Shown one piece after another: positions 26,918 to 34,317 of a stretch of DNA of 39,265 bases (the stretch's first letter is position 1; every line of letters starts with the position of its first letter). Both the position numbers and the translations under genes were made by a program. The DNA lies in contig CAMDTN010000022.1 of assembly GCA_945907755.1 (NCBI GenBank), forward strand, positions 1-39,265. The letters run 5' to 3'. This DNA is from Singulisphaera sp. GP187 (GTDB lineage Bacteria > Planctomycetota > GCA-002687715). The notes under the pieces were generated by a model, which was given only the letters and a program-made list of their open reading frames with translations, made no database searches and was not told the origin of the DNA.

Positions 26918-28195
26918 TCACGGGAAGATTCCGCGCTCGGCGTAGGCCTTGGCGATGCGCTCCAACGCCACCACGTATGCGCCCGTGCGCAGATCGGTGT
27001 TGTAGCGCTTGGCACGATCCATGGTGTTCTCGAACGCCTTGATGATCAGCTCGTGCAGCTTGCGATCGACGACTTCCAATTCCCAGTGTTCGCAGTTGCG
27101 ATTCTGCACCCACTCGAAGAAGGAAACGATGACGCCACCGCTGTTGGCCAAGATGTCGGGGATTGCGGTGATGCCACGCTCGCCCAAGATGGCATCGGCT
27201 TCACGCGTGGTCGGTCCGTTGGCACCTTCAACAACGACCTTCGCCGTGATGCGCTTCGCGCGGGCGCTGGTCAATTGGTTTTCGATGGCGGCTGGCACCA
27301 GCACTGTGCACTTGGTGTCCCAGAAGGCTTCAGGCGCGATGGTCTCGCCGCCAGCGAAGCCGTTCAGGCTGCGCGTGGCGTCTTGGTGCTTTTTCAGCGC
27401 GACGCAATCCAGCCCTTGCGGGTTGGAAATCGCGCCGGTGTGGTCGTGCACCGCCACCACTTTCATGCCCATCTGCTGAGCGATGAATGCGGTGAAGTAG
27501 CCCACATTGCCGAAGCCTTGAATGGCGACCGTGAGGTCTGATGTCTTGAGCCCAGCAACTTTGGCCCAGCGTTCGATGATGTAGCAAACGCCTTGGCCCG
27601 TAGCCTTTTCGCGGCCTTCCGAGCCACCGCAGGCGAGGCTCTTGCCGGTCACCAGCGCTTTGGCGCGGTTGCGATCGGAGCCGCCGTGGGAGTTAGCGAA
27701 AGTGTCGAACATCCAAACCATGTGGCGCGAATTGGTGCCCACATCGGGTGCTGGAATGTCGGATTCTGGACCAATGTTGCTGCCCAGCGCGTGGGTGAAA
27801 CGGCGCGTGAGGCGCATCTGCTCGTCCATCGACATTTCGTTGGGCTTGCAGGTGATGCCGCCTTTGGCGCCGCCGTAGGGCAGGCCAGCAAGCGCTGTCT
27901 TGAAGGTCATCCAAGCGGCCAACGCTTTCACTTCATCCAAGTCCACCTGCGGGGCATAGCGAATGCCACCCTTGTAGGGGCCGAGGATGTTGTTGTGTTG
28001 GATGCGGTAGCCGCGAAAGATGCGGAACTCACCGTTGTCCATTTTCACAGGGAAGTTGACGCAGATCTCGTTCTTGGGGTGTTCCAAGATGATGCGCACT
28101 GCTGGGTCGAGATCCATCACTTGCGCAGCTTTTAGAAACTGCGCACGCGCTGCGGCAAACAGGCTTTCGCCTTCATGGTTTTGTTCAGTTGTCAT
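26918..28195 (-). CDS. gdhA: Glutamate dehydrogenase (Glu/Leu/Phe/Val dehydrogenase family)
   Basis: A 425-residue enzyme interconverting glutamate with 2-oxoglutarate and ammonia, linking nitrogen and carbon metabolism. The substrate-binding region has GPYKGGIRYAP and the catalytic-Lys motif LPYGGAKGGI at about residues 95-120. PAPDVGTNSRHMVWM and TGKSLACGGSEGREKATGQGV follow. The nucleotide-binding site is IQGFGNVG, and the length fits the hexameric NAD-preferring type. VPAAIENQLT and VEGANGPTT are family landmarks near residues 300-330. ATG 28195 opens the conserved start; the frame reaches further upstream into the divergent gene without similarity. The gene starts 93 bases from the divergent parvulin gene. 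Confidence 0.95.
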   Translation of the reverse strand: MTTEQNHEGESLFAAARAQFLKAAQVMDLDPAVRIILEHPKNEICVNFPVKMDNGEFRIFRGYRIQHNNILGPYKGGIRYAPQVDLDEVKALAAWMTFKTALAGLPYGGAKGGITCKPNEMSMDEQMRLTRRFTHALGSNIGPESDIPAPDVGTNSRHMVWMFDTFANSHGGSDRNRAKALVTGKSLACGGSEGREKATGQGVCYIIERWAKVAGLKTSDLTVAIQGFGNVGYFTAFIAQQMGMKVVAVHDHTGAISNPQGLDCVALKKHQDATRSLNGFAGGETIAPEAFWDTKCTVLVPAAIENQLTSARAKRITAKVVVEGANGPTTREADAILGERGITAIPDILANSGGVIVSFFEWVQNRNCEHWELEVVDRKLHELIIKAFENTMDRAKRYNTDLRTGAYVVALERIAKAYAERGIFP

Positions 28196-28226
28196 AGGGT
28201 TGTTCTCGTGAAAAAACGAGTGCGGT

Positions 28227-28255
28227 ACGCTATGCCGCCACACACGCTGCCACAA
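28227..28255 (-). promoter_or_regulatory. Candidate promoter of gdhA
   Basis: On the minus strand TTGTGG (28250-28255) and TAGCGT (28227-28232) are 17 bases apart, 31 bases upstream of the gdhA ATG. A small hairpin CTCGT/ACGAG with a T-rich loop (28205-28220) lies in the resulting leader. Confidence 0.35.
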
Positions 28256-28288
28256 GACGCAGCTCGTGCAGGACGGAACTAAAAACCC

Positions 28289-29131
28289 ATGTCGCGTCAA
28301 GAAACACTGCTCTGGATCCCTTGCTTGGTTGTCGTGGCTGCGTCGCTGGCTGGATGCGGCGAGGGCACCGCACCTGTTGGCCCGCTCGGCGCAGCGCCAA
28401 CGCAAGCGCCGAGCACTGCAAAGGTTGCGCCGATTCCCTGTTTCCCCGATGAAGGGCCTGCAGTGCTGCGCATTGCTGGTGTGCCCGTGGGCGAGGCCGT
28501 GGTTGTGCGCAGCGAGAAAGTGATGCGTTTGCGCTTGCCGGGCATGTCCGCTGAGACGCTCCGCCGCAAGACCATCGAGGATGCCATCGTGCCCATGGCG
28601 GCGCTCTACGCCGGGCACGCCGAGCGCATCGGCGACATGAGTCAGCGTATTCGCGCCGCCTCTGCGCGCCTAGCCCGAGGCGACAGTTTCGATGCCGTGG
28701 CCATGGACACTGGTGACGATTTGAGCGCACGGAATGGTGGGCTTTATGGCACGGTGACCCGTTCCAGCGCGGGCATCGCACAACTGCCGCCGGGGCTTGA
28801 AGACCGCGTCTTTAGCGCAACAGTGGCGCTGGCCTCGGACCCGTTCGCGGGGTTGGTTGGGTTCCAGATCATTCGTGTGGACAAGGCTGTTGTGGCGGCA
28901 GACGGAAAGTCCGAACAGCGCGACCTACGCCACATGTTGGTGCACTACGACGCCCTAATGGCATCGCGTATGCGCAAGATCGACATCAAGCACCCGCAGT
29001 TGAAAGAACTGCTGGAGCAGTGGCAGAGCGAGTTCACCGAAAAATCGCGGCGCCTCATCCAAGAGGCGAAGGTCGAGGTCTTGGACCCTGCTTGGCGCCC
29101 ACTGATCTACTCCTTCCGTCTCGCCAAGTAG
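28289..29131 (+). CDS. Parvulin-type peptidyl-prolyl isomerase-like lipoprotein
   Basis: A 280-residue exported protein. The N-terminus has a hydrophobic segment ending in a lipobox LAGC (Cys23), so it should be lipid-anchored. Residues about 100-200 follow the rotamase (PpiC/SurA) pattern: RIRAASARLARGDSFDAVAMD, then NGGLYGTVTRSS, then LEDRVFSATVALASDPFAGLVGFQIIRVDK. Such proteins help outer-membrane or periplasmic proteins fold. The rest is helical, with an extra charged C-terminal region (QWQSEFTEKSRRLIQEAKVEV). Whether it keeps isomerase activity cannot be judged. Confidence 0.8.
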   Translation: MSRQETLLWIPCLVVVAASLAGCGEGTAPVGPLGAAPTQAPSTAKVAPIPCFPDEGPAVLRIAGVPVGEAVVVRSEKVMRLRLPGMSAETLRRKTIEDAIVPMAALYAGHAERIGDMSQRIRAASARLARGDSFDAVAMDTGDDLSARNGGLYGTVTRSSAGIAQLPPGLEDRVFSATVALASDPFAGLVGFQIIRVDKAVVAADGKSEQRDLRHMLVHYDALMASRMRKIDIKHPQLKELLEQWQSEFTEKSRRLIQEAKVEVLDPAWRPLIYSFRLAK

Positions 29132-29481
29132 GCCGGGTGACTGCGCCGCACGAAGCGCAGGAAGGCCGAGAAGTGCTGTTTTCTAAAGGGGCTTGCGCTG
29201 AGGGCGGTCGATAGGCTATATGTATGCCCGTTCCGGGCGGCCATCCGTTTGGCAGGCCGGGAACGCAACTTTCTCCGCCATTCACTTTGGGCGGACAGCG
29301 GGTGCGCCGCAAGCTGGGGATTGTTCCCCCTCGACGTCATCCGGACCGGTTTGGCAAATCGCCCTGTTTGAAGGGGCGAAGGCAGGGCTCAGTGGGCCCG
29401 ATTTACCGGCGCAAAGGACAGTAATTCTGCAGGGTTCTCGCGGAGATTTTCGCGAAATCCGCGCAACGACATCGGGGAACT
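29132..29481 (+). other. 350-base non-coding region, likely rho leader
   Basis: No convincing gene is seen here; short frames have no recognisable features. It holds a promoter-like pair (separate entry) and several hairpins in what would be a 250-base leader of rho: an outer stem CGTTCC / GGAACG at about 29229-29266, CCGCC / GGCGG further on, and CGCGG-ATTT / AAAT-CCGCG at 29439-29463 just before the ribosome-binding site (GGGGA, near 29474). Confidence 0.5.
29193..29222 (+). promoter_or_regulatory. Candidate promoter of rho
   Basis: TTGCGC (29193-29198) and TATATG (29217-29222), spacer 18. It would give a leader of about 250 bases before the rho start codon. Confidence 0.35.
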
Positions 29482-30909
29482 ATGAACATGAACGGAAGAG
29501 GGCCACACCGCCGCGGCGGTGGGCGCAGAGGACGTCGTCGTGGCAGGGGAATGCCGCCGCACGGCAATGAGTTCGGTAGCGGTGTGTTCCAAGACTCGCG
29601 GGGTCCGCAGCACCAGGGCATGGAAACCATGGGTGGGGCTGACGGTTCCATGGGCGCCGATGGCGCCATGGGCTACGCGCAGGAAATGGCCTTGCCGCCA
29701 CCTCCTGGGATGCAAGGCCAGCAAGAGCGCCAGCAACAGCAAGATCGCCAGCCGCAGCAAGGGCAGTACGAGGTGCCAGCTCCGGTGCCCATGGCAACGC
29801 CAGGTCTCTTGGAGATCATGCTCGACGGCTTCGGTTTCTTGCGCTTTGCCGCCAACAACTACCTGCCGGACGAGGATGACATTTATGTGCCCGCCAACTT
29901 GGTGCGGCGCTTCCGCATCCGCCCCTCGGCAATGATCATCGGAGATGTGCACCCTCCGCGCCGCATCGGCCAAAAACCGTCGCTGGCGTCGATCCGCCTC
30001 ATCAACGGCAAAGACCCCGACTTGCACGCGCAGGAAGAGCCATTCAAAACCCTGCTCGCCTGCGACCCCGACGATCGCTTTGTTCTGGAAACCGACGAGC
30101 CCAACAACATCTCCATGCGCGTCGTGGATTTGTTGGCGCCCATCGGCCGTGGGCAGCGCGCATTGATCGTGGCGCCGCCGCGCTCAGGCAAGACCATCTT
30201 GCTGCAACAGATGGCCAACGCCATCCACAAGAACTATCCCGACGTGGAACTGCTGGTCTTGCTCGTTGACGAGCGCCCCGAAGAAGTCACGGATTTCCGG
30301 CGCAACACCAAGGCCGAAGTCATCGCTTCGTGCCTCGACGAAGGCACCAGCAACCATGTGAAGGTCACTGAATTGGTGCTGGAAAAGATGCGGCGTTCCG
30401 TGGAAGCCGGAGCGCACATGGTGGTGCTGCTGGATTCCATCACGCGCCTTGGCCGTGCCTACAACAACGAAGTGAAGGGCTCCGGGCGCATCTTGTCCGG
30501 CGGCTTGGATGCCAAGGTGCTGCTGAAGCCCAAGGCGTTCTTCGGCGCGGCGCGCAACGTTGAAGGCGGGGGCAGCCTCACCATCGTCGCCACGGCGCTC
30601 GTCGACACTGGGTCGCGCATGGACCAAGTCATCTTCGAAGAGTTCAAAGGCACGGGCAATTCCGAAATCGTGCTATCGCGCTTGTTGGCGAACAATCGCA
30701 TTTGGCCGGCCATCGACATCAGCACGTCGGGCACGCGCAAAGAGGAGAAACTTCTCCATCCGCAAGAATGCGACCGGATCAACATGCTCCGCCGTGTCTT
30801 GAACCAACTGAACCCCAACGAAGCCATGCGCTTGTTGGTGGAGAAATTGGAGAAGTCCAAGAGCAACGCAGAGTTCTTGATGCAGTTCAACGCATCAGCA
30901 GGGCTCTGA
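29482..30909 (+). CDS. rho: Transcription termination factor Rho with a disordered Arg/Gly- and Gln-rich N-terminus
   Basis: A 475-residue hexameric RNA helicase that ends transcription. Residues about 1-100 are low complexity: an Arg/Gly block (RRGGGRRGRRRGRG) and a Gln-rich block (QGQQERQQQQDRQPQQGQ); the usual helical Rho_N domain is not visible. The primary RNA-binding cold-shock-like domain follows (LEIMLDGFGFLRFAANNYLP, residues about 110-185). The ATPase core has Walker A PPRSGKT (Lys237), Walker B VLLVDERPEEV, and the secondary-site segments NNEVKGSGRILSGGLD and EGGGSLTIVATALVDTGSRMD. ATG 29482 follows GGGGA. A hairpin terminator lies just downstream. Confidence 0.96.
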   Translation: MNMNGRGPHRRGGGRRGRRRGRGMPPHGNEFGSGVFQDSRGPQHQGMETMGGADGSMGADGAMGYAQEMALPPPPGMQGQQERQQQQDRQPQQGQYEVPAPVPMATPGLLEIMLDGFGFLRFAANNYLPDEDDIYVPANLVRRFRIRPSAMIIGDVHPPRRIGQKPSLASIRLINGKDPDLHAQEEPFKTLLACDPDDRFVLETDEPNNISMRVVDLLAPIGRGQRALIVAPPRSGKTILLQQMANAIHKNYPDVELLVLLVDERPEEVTDFRRNTKAEVIASCLDEGTSNHVKVTELVLEKMRRSVEAGAHMVVLLDSITRLGRAYNNEVKGSGRILSGGLDAKVLLKPKAFFGAARNVEGGGSLTIVATALVDTGSRMDQVIFEEFKGTGNSEIVLSRLLANNRIWPAIDISTSGTRKEEKLLHPQECDRINMLRRVLNQLNPNEAMRLLVEKLEKSKSNAEFLMQFNASAGL

Positions 30910-30932
30910 CAGCCATCGGGCTGGAAACACAG

Positions 30933-30965
30933 CGGCTCCGGAGCGCGAAAGCGTTCCCGGAGCCG
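30933..30965 (+). terminator. Terminator hairpin after rho
   Basis: A 9-bp stem CGGCTCCGG / CCGGAGCCG with an inner GCGC-GAAA-GCG extension, 23 bases past the rho stop and followed by TTTCCGTT. GNRA-type inner loop and GC-rich stem; only a short T run. Confidence 0.65.
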
Positions 30966-31007
30966 TTTCCGTTGGGGAGGAGCGTGCCGACCGCGGAGGC
31001 TGGCGTC

Positions 31008-31030
31008 TGCCCGAGCGCTTGGCTCGGGCA
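31008..31030 (-). terminator. Hairpin downstream of rpmH
   Basis: A 9-bp perfect stem TGCCCGAGC / GCTCGGGCA with a 5-base loop, beginning 7 bases past the bL34 stop codon on the minus strand. No T-tract follows, so it may act with Rho or only protect the mRNA 3' end. Confidence 0.5.
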
Positions 31031-31037
31031 CAGAGCA

Positions 31038-31175
31038 TCAGCCCTTCGGCGTGAGGCGACGACCCATGCGGCGGTGCCGCTTCAGGAGCTTGCGCCCACC
31101 CTTCGTCTTCATGCGGGTGAGGAAACCCACGCTCTTGAGCCACTTCTTCTTGCTGTTGCGGATATGGGTTTTCAT
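31038..31175 (-). CDS. rpmH: Large ribosomal subunit protein bL34
   Basis: A 45-residue, strongly basic protein. The core SVGFLTRMKTKGGRKLLKRH (residues 15-34) followed by RRMGRRLTPKG matches the bL34 pattern (HGFRARM-TKNGR-VL-RRR-KGR-RLT). The ATG at 31175 follows AAAGGG by 9 bases. bL34 binds 23S rRNA at the base of the 50S subunit. In most bacteria the gene is next to rnpA and dnaA; here no rnpA-like frame is adjacent. Compared with E. coli the N-terminus diverges (MKTHIRNSKKKWLK). The neighbouring rho gene is convergent and the PQQ-propeller gene divergent. Confidence 0.85.
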   Translation of the reverse strand: MKTHIRNSKKKWLKSVGFLTRMKTKGGRKLLKRHRRMGRRLTPKG

Positions 31176-31221
31176 GGTTCAGGCCCTTTCGTCCGGCGGA
31201 TAGTCCACCGTAGGGGTGGAG

Positions 31222-31250
31222 ATGCTATGCAGTTCTGTCCGATGGTTCAA
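31222..31250 (-). promoter_or_regulatory. Candidate promoter of rpmH
   Basis: On the minus strand TTGAAC (31245-31250) and TAGCAT (31222-31227) are spaced by 17 bases, about 47 bases before the bL34 start codon. This is the best sigma-70-like pair noticed in the window. Confidence 0.5.
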
Positions 31251-31374
31251 ACCTGAATCGCCAGAGTTTTGAGGCGAGCCGAGAAGGCAGAACACCCATC
31301 CCAAGTGAGGCAGCCGTGGGGGCAGCCCCAAATATTGTCGTATCCTTCCCACCCTTGAGGAGCTTGCGAAGCGC

Positions 31375-32526
31375 ATGAGATTTCTGACACCCATCGCCTG
31401 CGTGCTGTGTTTCTTGGTTGCGCTGGCAGCCCAAGCCCCGCCGGAAGCCCAATCCCCGGCCGCGCCCGCTGCGGCACCGAAGGCCGGAATCGGATCATGG
31501 ACCCAGTTCCGCGGCGACCTCGCCTCTACCGGCGTCAGCCACTCGCCGCGCCCTGCGTACAAGGGCGTCAAGTGGAAGCACTTCATGGGTGGGCCCAGCA
31601 CTTCCACGCCAGCCGTGGTGGATGGCAAAGCCATCGTTGCCACCGAAGCAGGGTGGCTCATCGCCGTTGAAGTGAAGGGCGGCACGCGCGTCTGGCACAA
31701 GAAGCTGCCAGGGGAAGCGATCATCGCGTCCAGCCCACTCATCGTTGACGGGCGCATCTACCTCGGCACACGGGGCGGGCATCTGGTGTGTAGCCGCCTC
31801 AGCGACGGCGAGCAGGTATGGGTCCACGCGACCAAGTCACCAGCGATCTACGCTTCGCCGAAGGGCGATGCACGCGGCATCGTTTTCGGAGACATGTTGG
31901 GAGTGGTGTGGTGTCTGGACCCCGCAACGGGTGCTGTGCGTTGGCAAAGCAAGGCGCTGCGCGAAGTGGCCAGTTCTGTTTCGATCCTCGGTGAGCGGCT
32001 GTATGTCGCCTCGCGTGGGCGTTCGATGTATGAATTGAATTACAGCGACGGCGCGCTGCTGCGCACGATTGAATTGCCGAAGGCCACCGCGTCGACGCCA
32101 ACGTTAGGAATGGGCTTCGCATACCTGATGTGCGGCAGCGATCTTGGAGTGGCAGTGGATCTGCTCGAAGGCAAAGTCGCTTGGACGCACACCAACGCAT
32201 TGGACGACCAATCCAGTTGCGCGTTCGCCGATGGCATCGTGTACATGCCTCTGGGACAACACTTGAAGGCCATTAATGGCCGCACCGGTGAGGTGCTGTG
32301 GACTTGCCTGACGAATCACAAGATTGGCCCGCCGGTGATCAATGGGGATGACATCCTCATCAATTGCCGCGATCGATCATTCCGCGTGGTGGATCGCAAG
32401 ACTGGGAAGGTGACTTTCGAATTGCCCCTCGACGAGGGCTTCGTGAGCGGGCCCGTTGTGGTTGACGGCGTTGTCTACATCGCCGCTGACATGGACATGG
32501 GCATGCACCTTTACGCCATCGAGTGA
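31375..32526 (+). CDS. Exported PQQ-type beta-propeller protein
   Basis: A 383-residue protein with a signal peptide (about residues 1-20, cleavage near LAAQA) and a short Pro/Ala-rich linker. From about residue 40 it is built of repeated WD/PQQ-like blades: WTQFRGDLASTG, STPAVVDGKAIVATEAGWLIAVEVKGGTRVWHK-type units, SSPLIVDGRIYLGTRGG, WCLDPATGAVRWQ, and AINGRTGEVLWTC. The layout is like BamB and many planctomycete propeller proteins. No PQQ-dehydrogenase catalytic residues or heme site were recognised, so an enzymatic role is not claimed. A GAGGAG lies 13 bases before the ATG. Confidence 0.85.
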   Translation: MRFLTPIACVLCFLVALAAQAPPEAQSPAAPAAAPKAGIGSWTQFRGDLASTGVSHSPRPAYKGVKWKHFMGGPSTSTPAVVDGKAIVATEAGWLIAVEVKGGTRVWHKKLPGEAIIASSPLIVDGRIYLGTRGGHLVCSRLSDGEQVWVHATKSPAIYASPKGDARGIVFGDMLGVVWCLDPATGAVRWQSKALREVASSVSILGERLYVASRGRSMYELNYSDGALLRTIELPKATASTPTLGMGFAYLMCGSDLGVAVDLLEGKVAWTHTNALDDQSSCAFADGIVYMPLGQHLKAINGRTGEVLWTCLTNHKIGPPVINGDDILINCRDRSFRVVDRKTGKVTFELPLDEGFVSGPVVVDGVVYIAADMDMGMHLYAIE

Positions 32527-32633
32527 ACAATTCGGGCGCCCTCCCAATGCGGGTGCGGCATGCCCTATGATCAGCCCCGAACAATGCCGACAAGCCTGAC
32601 GGTCTGCCGCGCGCAGCAGGAGATGTGAAGCTC

Positions 32634-33587
32634 ATGCCCATGATTGAGGTCGCCGATTTACGCAAAGATTACGGCTCGTTCCGTGCACTTGACGGAGTGA
32701 GCTTCACGCTGGATCGCGGTGAGATCCTTGGTTTTCTGGGGCCTAACGGCGCCGGAAAAACCACCACCATGAAGATCCTCACGGGGTTTCTCTATCCCAC
32801 CTCGGGCCGCGCCACCGTTGCGGGCCACGATGTGATGGAGAACTCGGTGGAAGTGCGCCGGCGCATCGGCTATTTGCCCGAGCACACGCCGCTGTACGAC
32901 GACATGACGGTCAGTGAGTACCTGCACACTTGCGGGCGCTTGCGCGGCATGGCGGGGTCGCGACTTGCCGAACGCAAGCAGGCGGTCATCGGACTCACAG
33001 CGCTGGGTGCGAAGGCGCGTGCGCCCATCCACACTTTGTCCAAGGGCTATCGCCAACGCGTGGGGCTGGCTCAAGCGCTGCTGCACGAGCCAGAAATTAT
33101 CATCTTGGACGAGCCCACCGTGGGCTTGGACCCCAATCAGGTGGTGGATGTGCGCGCGATCATGCGCGAGGTCGGACGCGACCGCACCGTCATTCTGTGC
33201 AGCCACATCCTCTCGGAAGTGGAAGCGGTGTGCGCGCGAGTGATCATCATCAACGACGGCCGCATCGTGGCTGACGGCGCTACTGCAGATCTCGCGCGGC
33301 AACACGCGGGGGCCCCGCTTTACCGCGTGCAAGTCGAAGGCAGTTTGGCGGCGCTCACCGCAGCGTTGCAGCAATTGCCCGGCGCTTCGCAACCGGTGCT
33401 GGCTCAAGCCGGCGGCAGCAATTACTGCATCGAAGTGAGTATTGCTGGCGCGCCTGTCGACGCTGCCGCAGCCATCATGGCTGCGGTCAATTCGGTTGGG
33501 CTCCGGCTGGTTGCTCTCGAACCGCGCCACGCCACCCTCGAAGATGTCTTCCGCAAACTGACGCGCCCCACGGAGCACGCAGCATGA
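32634..33587 (+). CDS. ABC transporter ATP-binding protein (GldA-like)
   Basis: A 317-residue ATPase of the ABC-2 exporter class. Walker A GPNGAGKTT (36-44), signature LSKGYRQRVGLAQALL, Walker B IIILDEPTVGLDPNQ, and the switch His in ILCSHILSEVEAVC. The last 90 residues form a C-terminal regulatory-type domain common in this subfamily. ATG 32634 was chosen because it lies 11 bases after AGGAG; a GTG at 32625 is too close to it and ATG 32640 is another option. It overlaps the permease gene by 4 bases (ATGA) and starts a four-gene operon. Confidence 0.93.
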   Translation: MPMIEVADLRKDYGSFRALDGVSFTLDRGEILGFLGPNGAGKTTTMKILTGFLYPTSGRATVAGHDVMENSVEVRRRIGYLPEHTPLYDDMTVSEYLHTCGRLRGMAGSRLAERKQAVIGLTALGAKARAPIHTLSKGYRQRVGLAQALLHEPEIIILDEPTVGLDPNQVVDVRAIMREVGRDRTVILCSHILSEVEAVCARVIIINDGRIVADGATADLARQHAGAPLYRVQVEGSLAALTAALQQLPGASQPVLAQAGGSNYCIEVSIAGAPVDAAAAIMAAVNSVGLRLVALEPRHATLEDVFRKLTRPTEHAA

Positions 33588-34315
33588 TCACCATCGCCTG
33601 GAAAGAGCTGAGGAGTTTCCTCAACAGCCCGATTGCTTACATCTTCTTGATCGCCTTCACGGGCTGGCTGTCCGGCAGCTACTTCGTGTGGGGCAAGGTG
33701 GGGCAGGGCCTCACTTTCTTCAGCGTGGGCAACACGTCGTTAGATGTCTATTTCTCTTTGGTGCCGCAGGCCTTTGTGCTGCTGGTGCCGGCGTTGGCCA
33801 TGCGTTTGTGGCCGGACGAACTGAAGTCCGGCACCGTGGAACTGTTGATGACCTACCCATTGCGAACTTGGGAAGTGGTCTGCGGCAAGTTCCTTGCTGG
33901 GCTGGCGTTGATCGCGCTGGGCTTGGTGTTCACGCTGCCGGTTCCGTGGACCGTCGCGATTTATGGCGACCTCGACTGGGGCCCGGTGTGGGGCGCGTAC
34001 ATCGCGTCGCTGATGCTGGGCGGCGCGTTCCTGTCCATCGGGCTCTTCATGGGCGCGTTGTGCAGCGAACAAGTCACCGCGTTCATCGTTACAGCAGCTA
34101 TCTGTTTGCTGTTTGTGCTGATGGGCGACACGCTCATCAATCTGTTCATCCCACGCGGTCTGCACGAGCTATCGAATGCGCTGTCGTTTTCGGCGCGCTT
34201 CAATTACCTCGGGCGCGGCGTGGTGGATGTGGCTGATGCGTTCTACTTCAGCAGTGTCACGGGGGTGTTCTTGTTGCTGAATTGCACCGTGATCGAATCG
34301 CGGAAGGGGGTCTGA
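33584..34315 (+). CDS. ABC-2 type permease (GldF-like)
   Basis: A 243-residue membrane protein with about six transmembrane segments. It begins MITIAWKELRSFLNSPIAY, the usual ABC-2 permease start, and has the conserved ELKSGTVELLMTYPLRTWEVVCGKF loop, which couples to the ATPase. It ends CTVIESRKGV. It partners the ATPase encoded immediately upstream and precedes the GldG-like gene by 2 bases. The substrate is unknown. Confidence 0.92.
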   Translation: MITIAWKELRSFLNSPIAYIFLIAFTGWLSGSYFVWGKVGQGLTFFSVGNTSLDVYFSLVPQAFVLLVPALAMRLWPDELKSGTVELLMTYPLRTWEVVCGKFLAGLALIALGLVFTLPVPWTVAIYGDLDWGPVWGAYIASLMLGGAFLSIGLFMGALCSEQVTAFIVTAAICLLFVLMGDTLINLFIPRGLHELSNALSFSARFNYLGRGVVDVADAFYFSSVTGVFLLLNCTVIESRKGV

Positions 34316-34317
34316 CC

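Noticed and set aside
31179-31757. 192-residue minus-strand frame across the rpmH upstream region
   Set aside because: It runs antisense through the PQQ-propeller gene and over the rpmH promoter, and looks like no known protein.
31375-32526. PQQ-dependent dehydrogenase
   Set aside because: Blades of the propeller are present but no catalytic Asp/Ca site or heme motif was seen, and the protein is too short.
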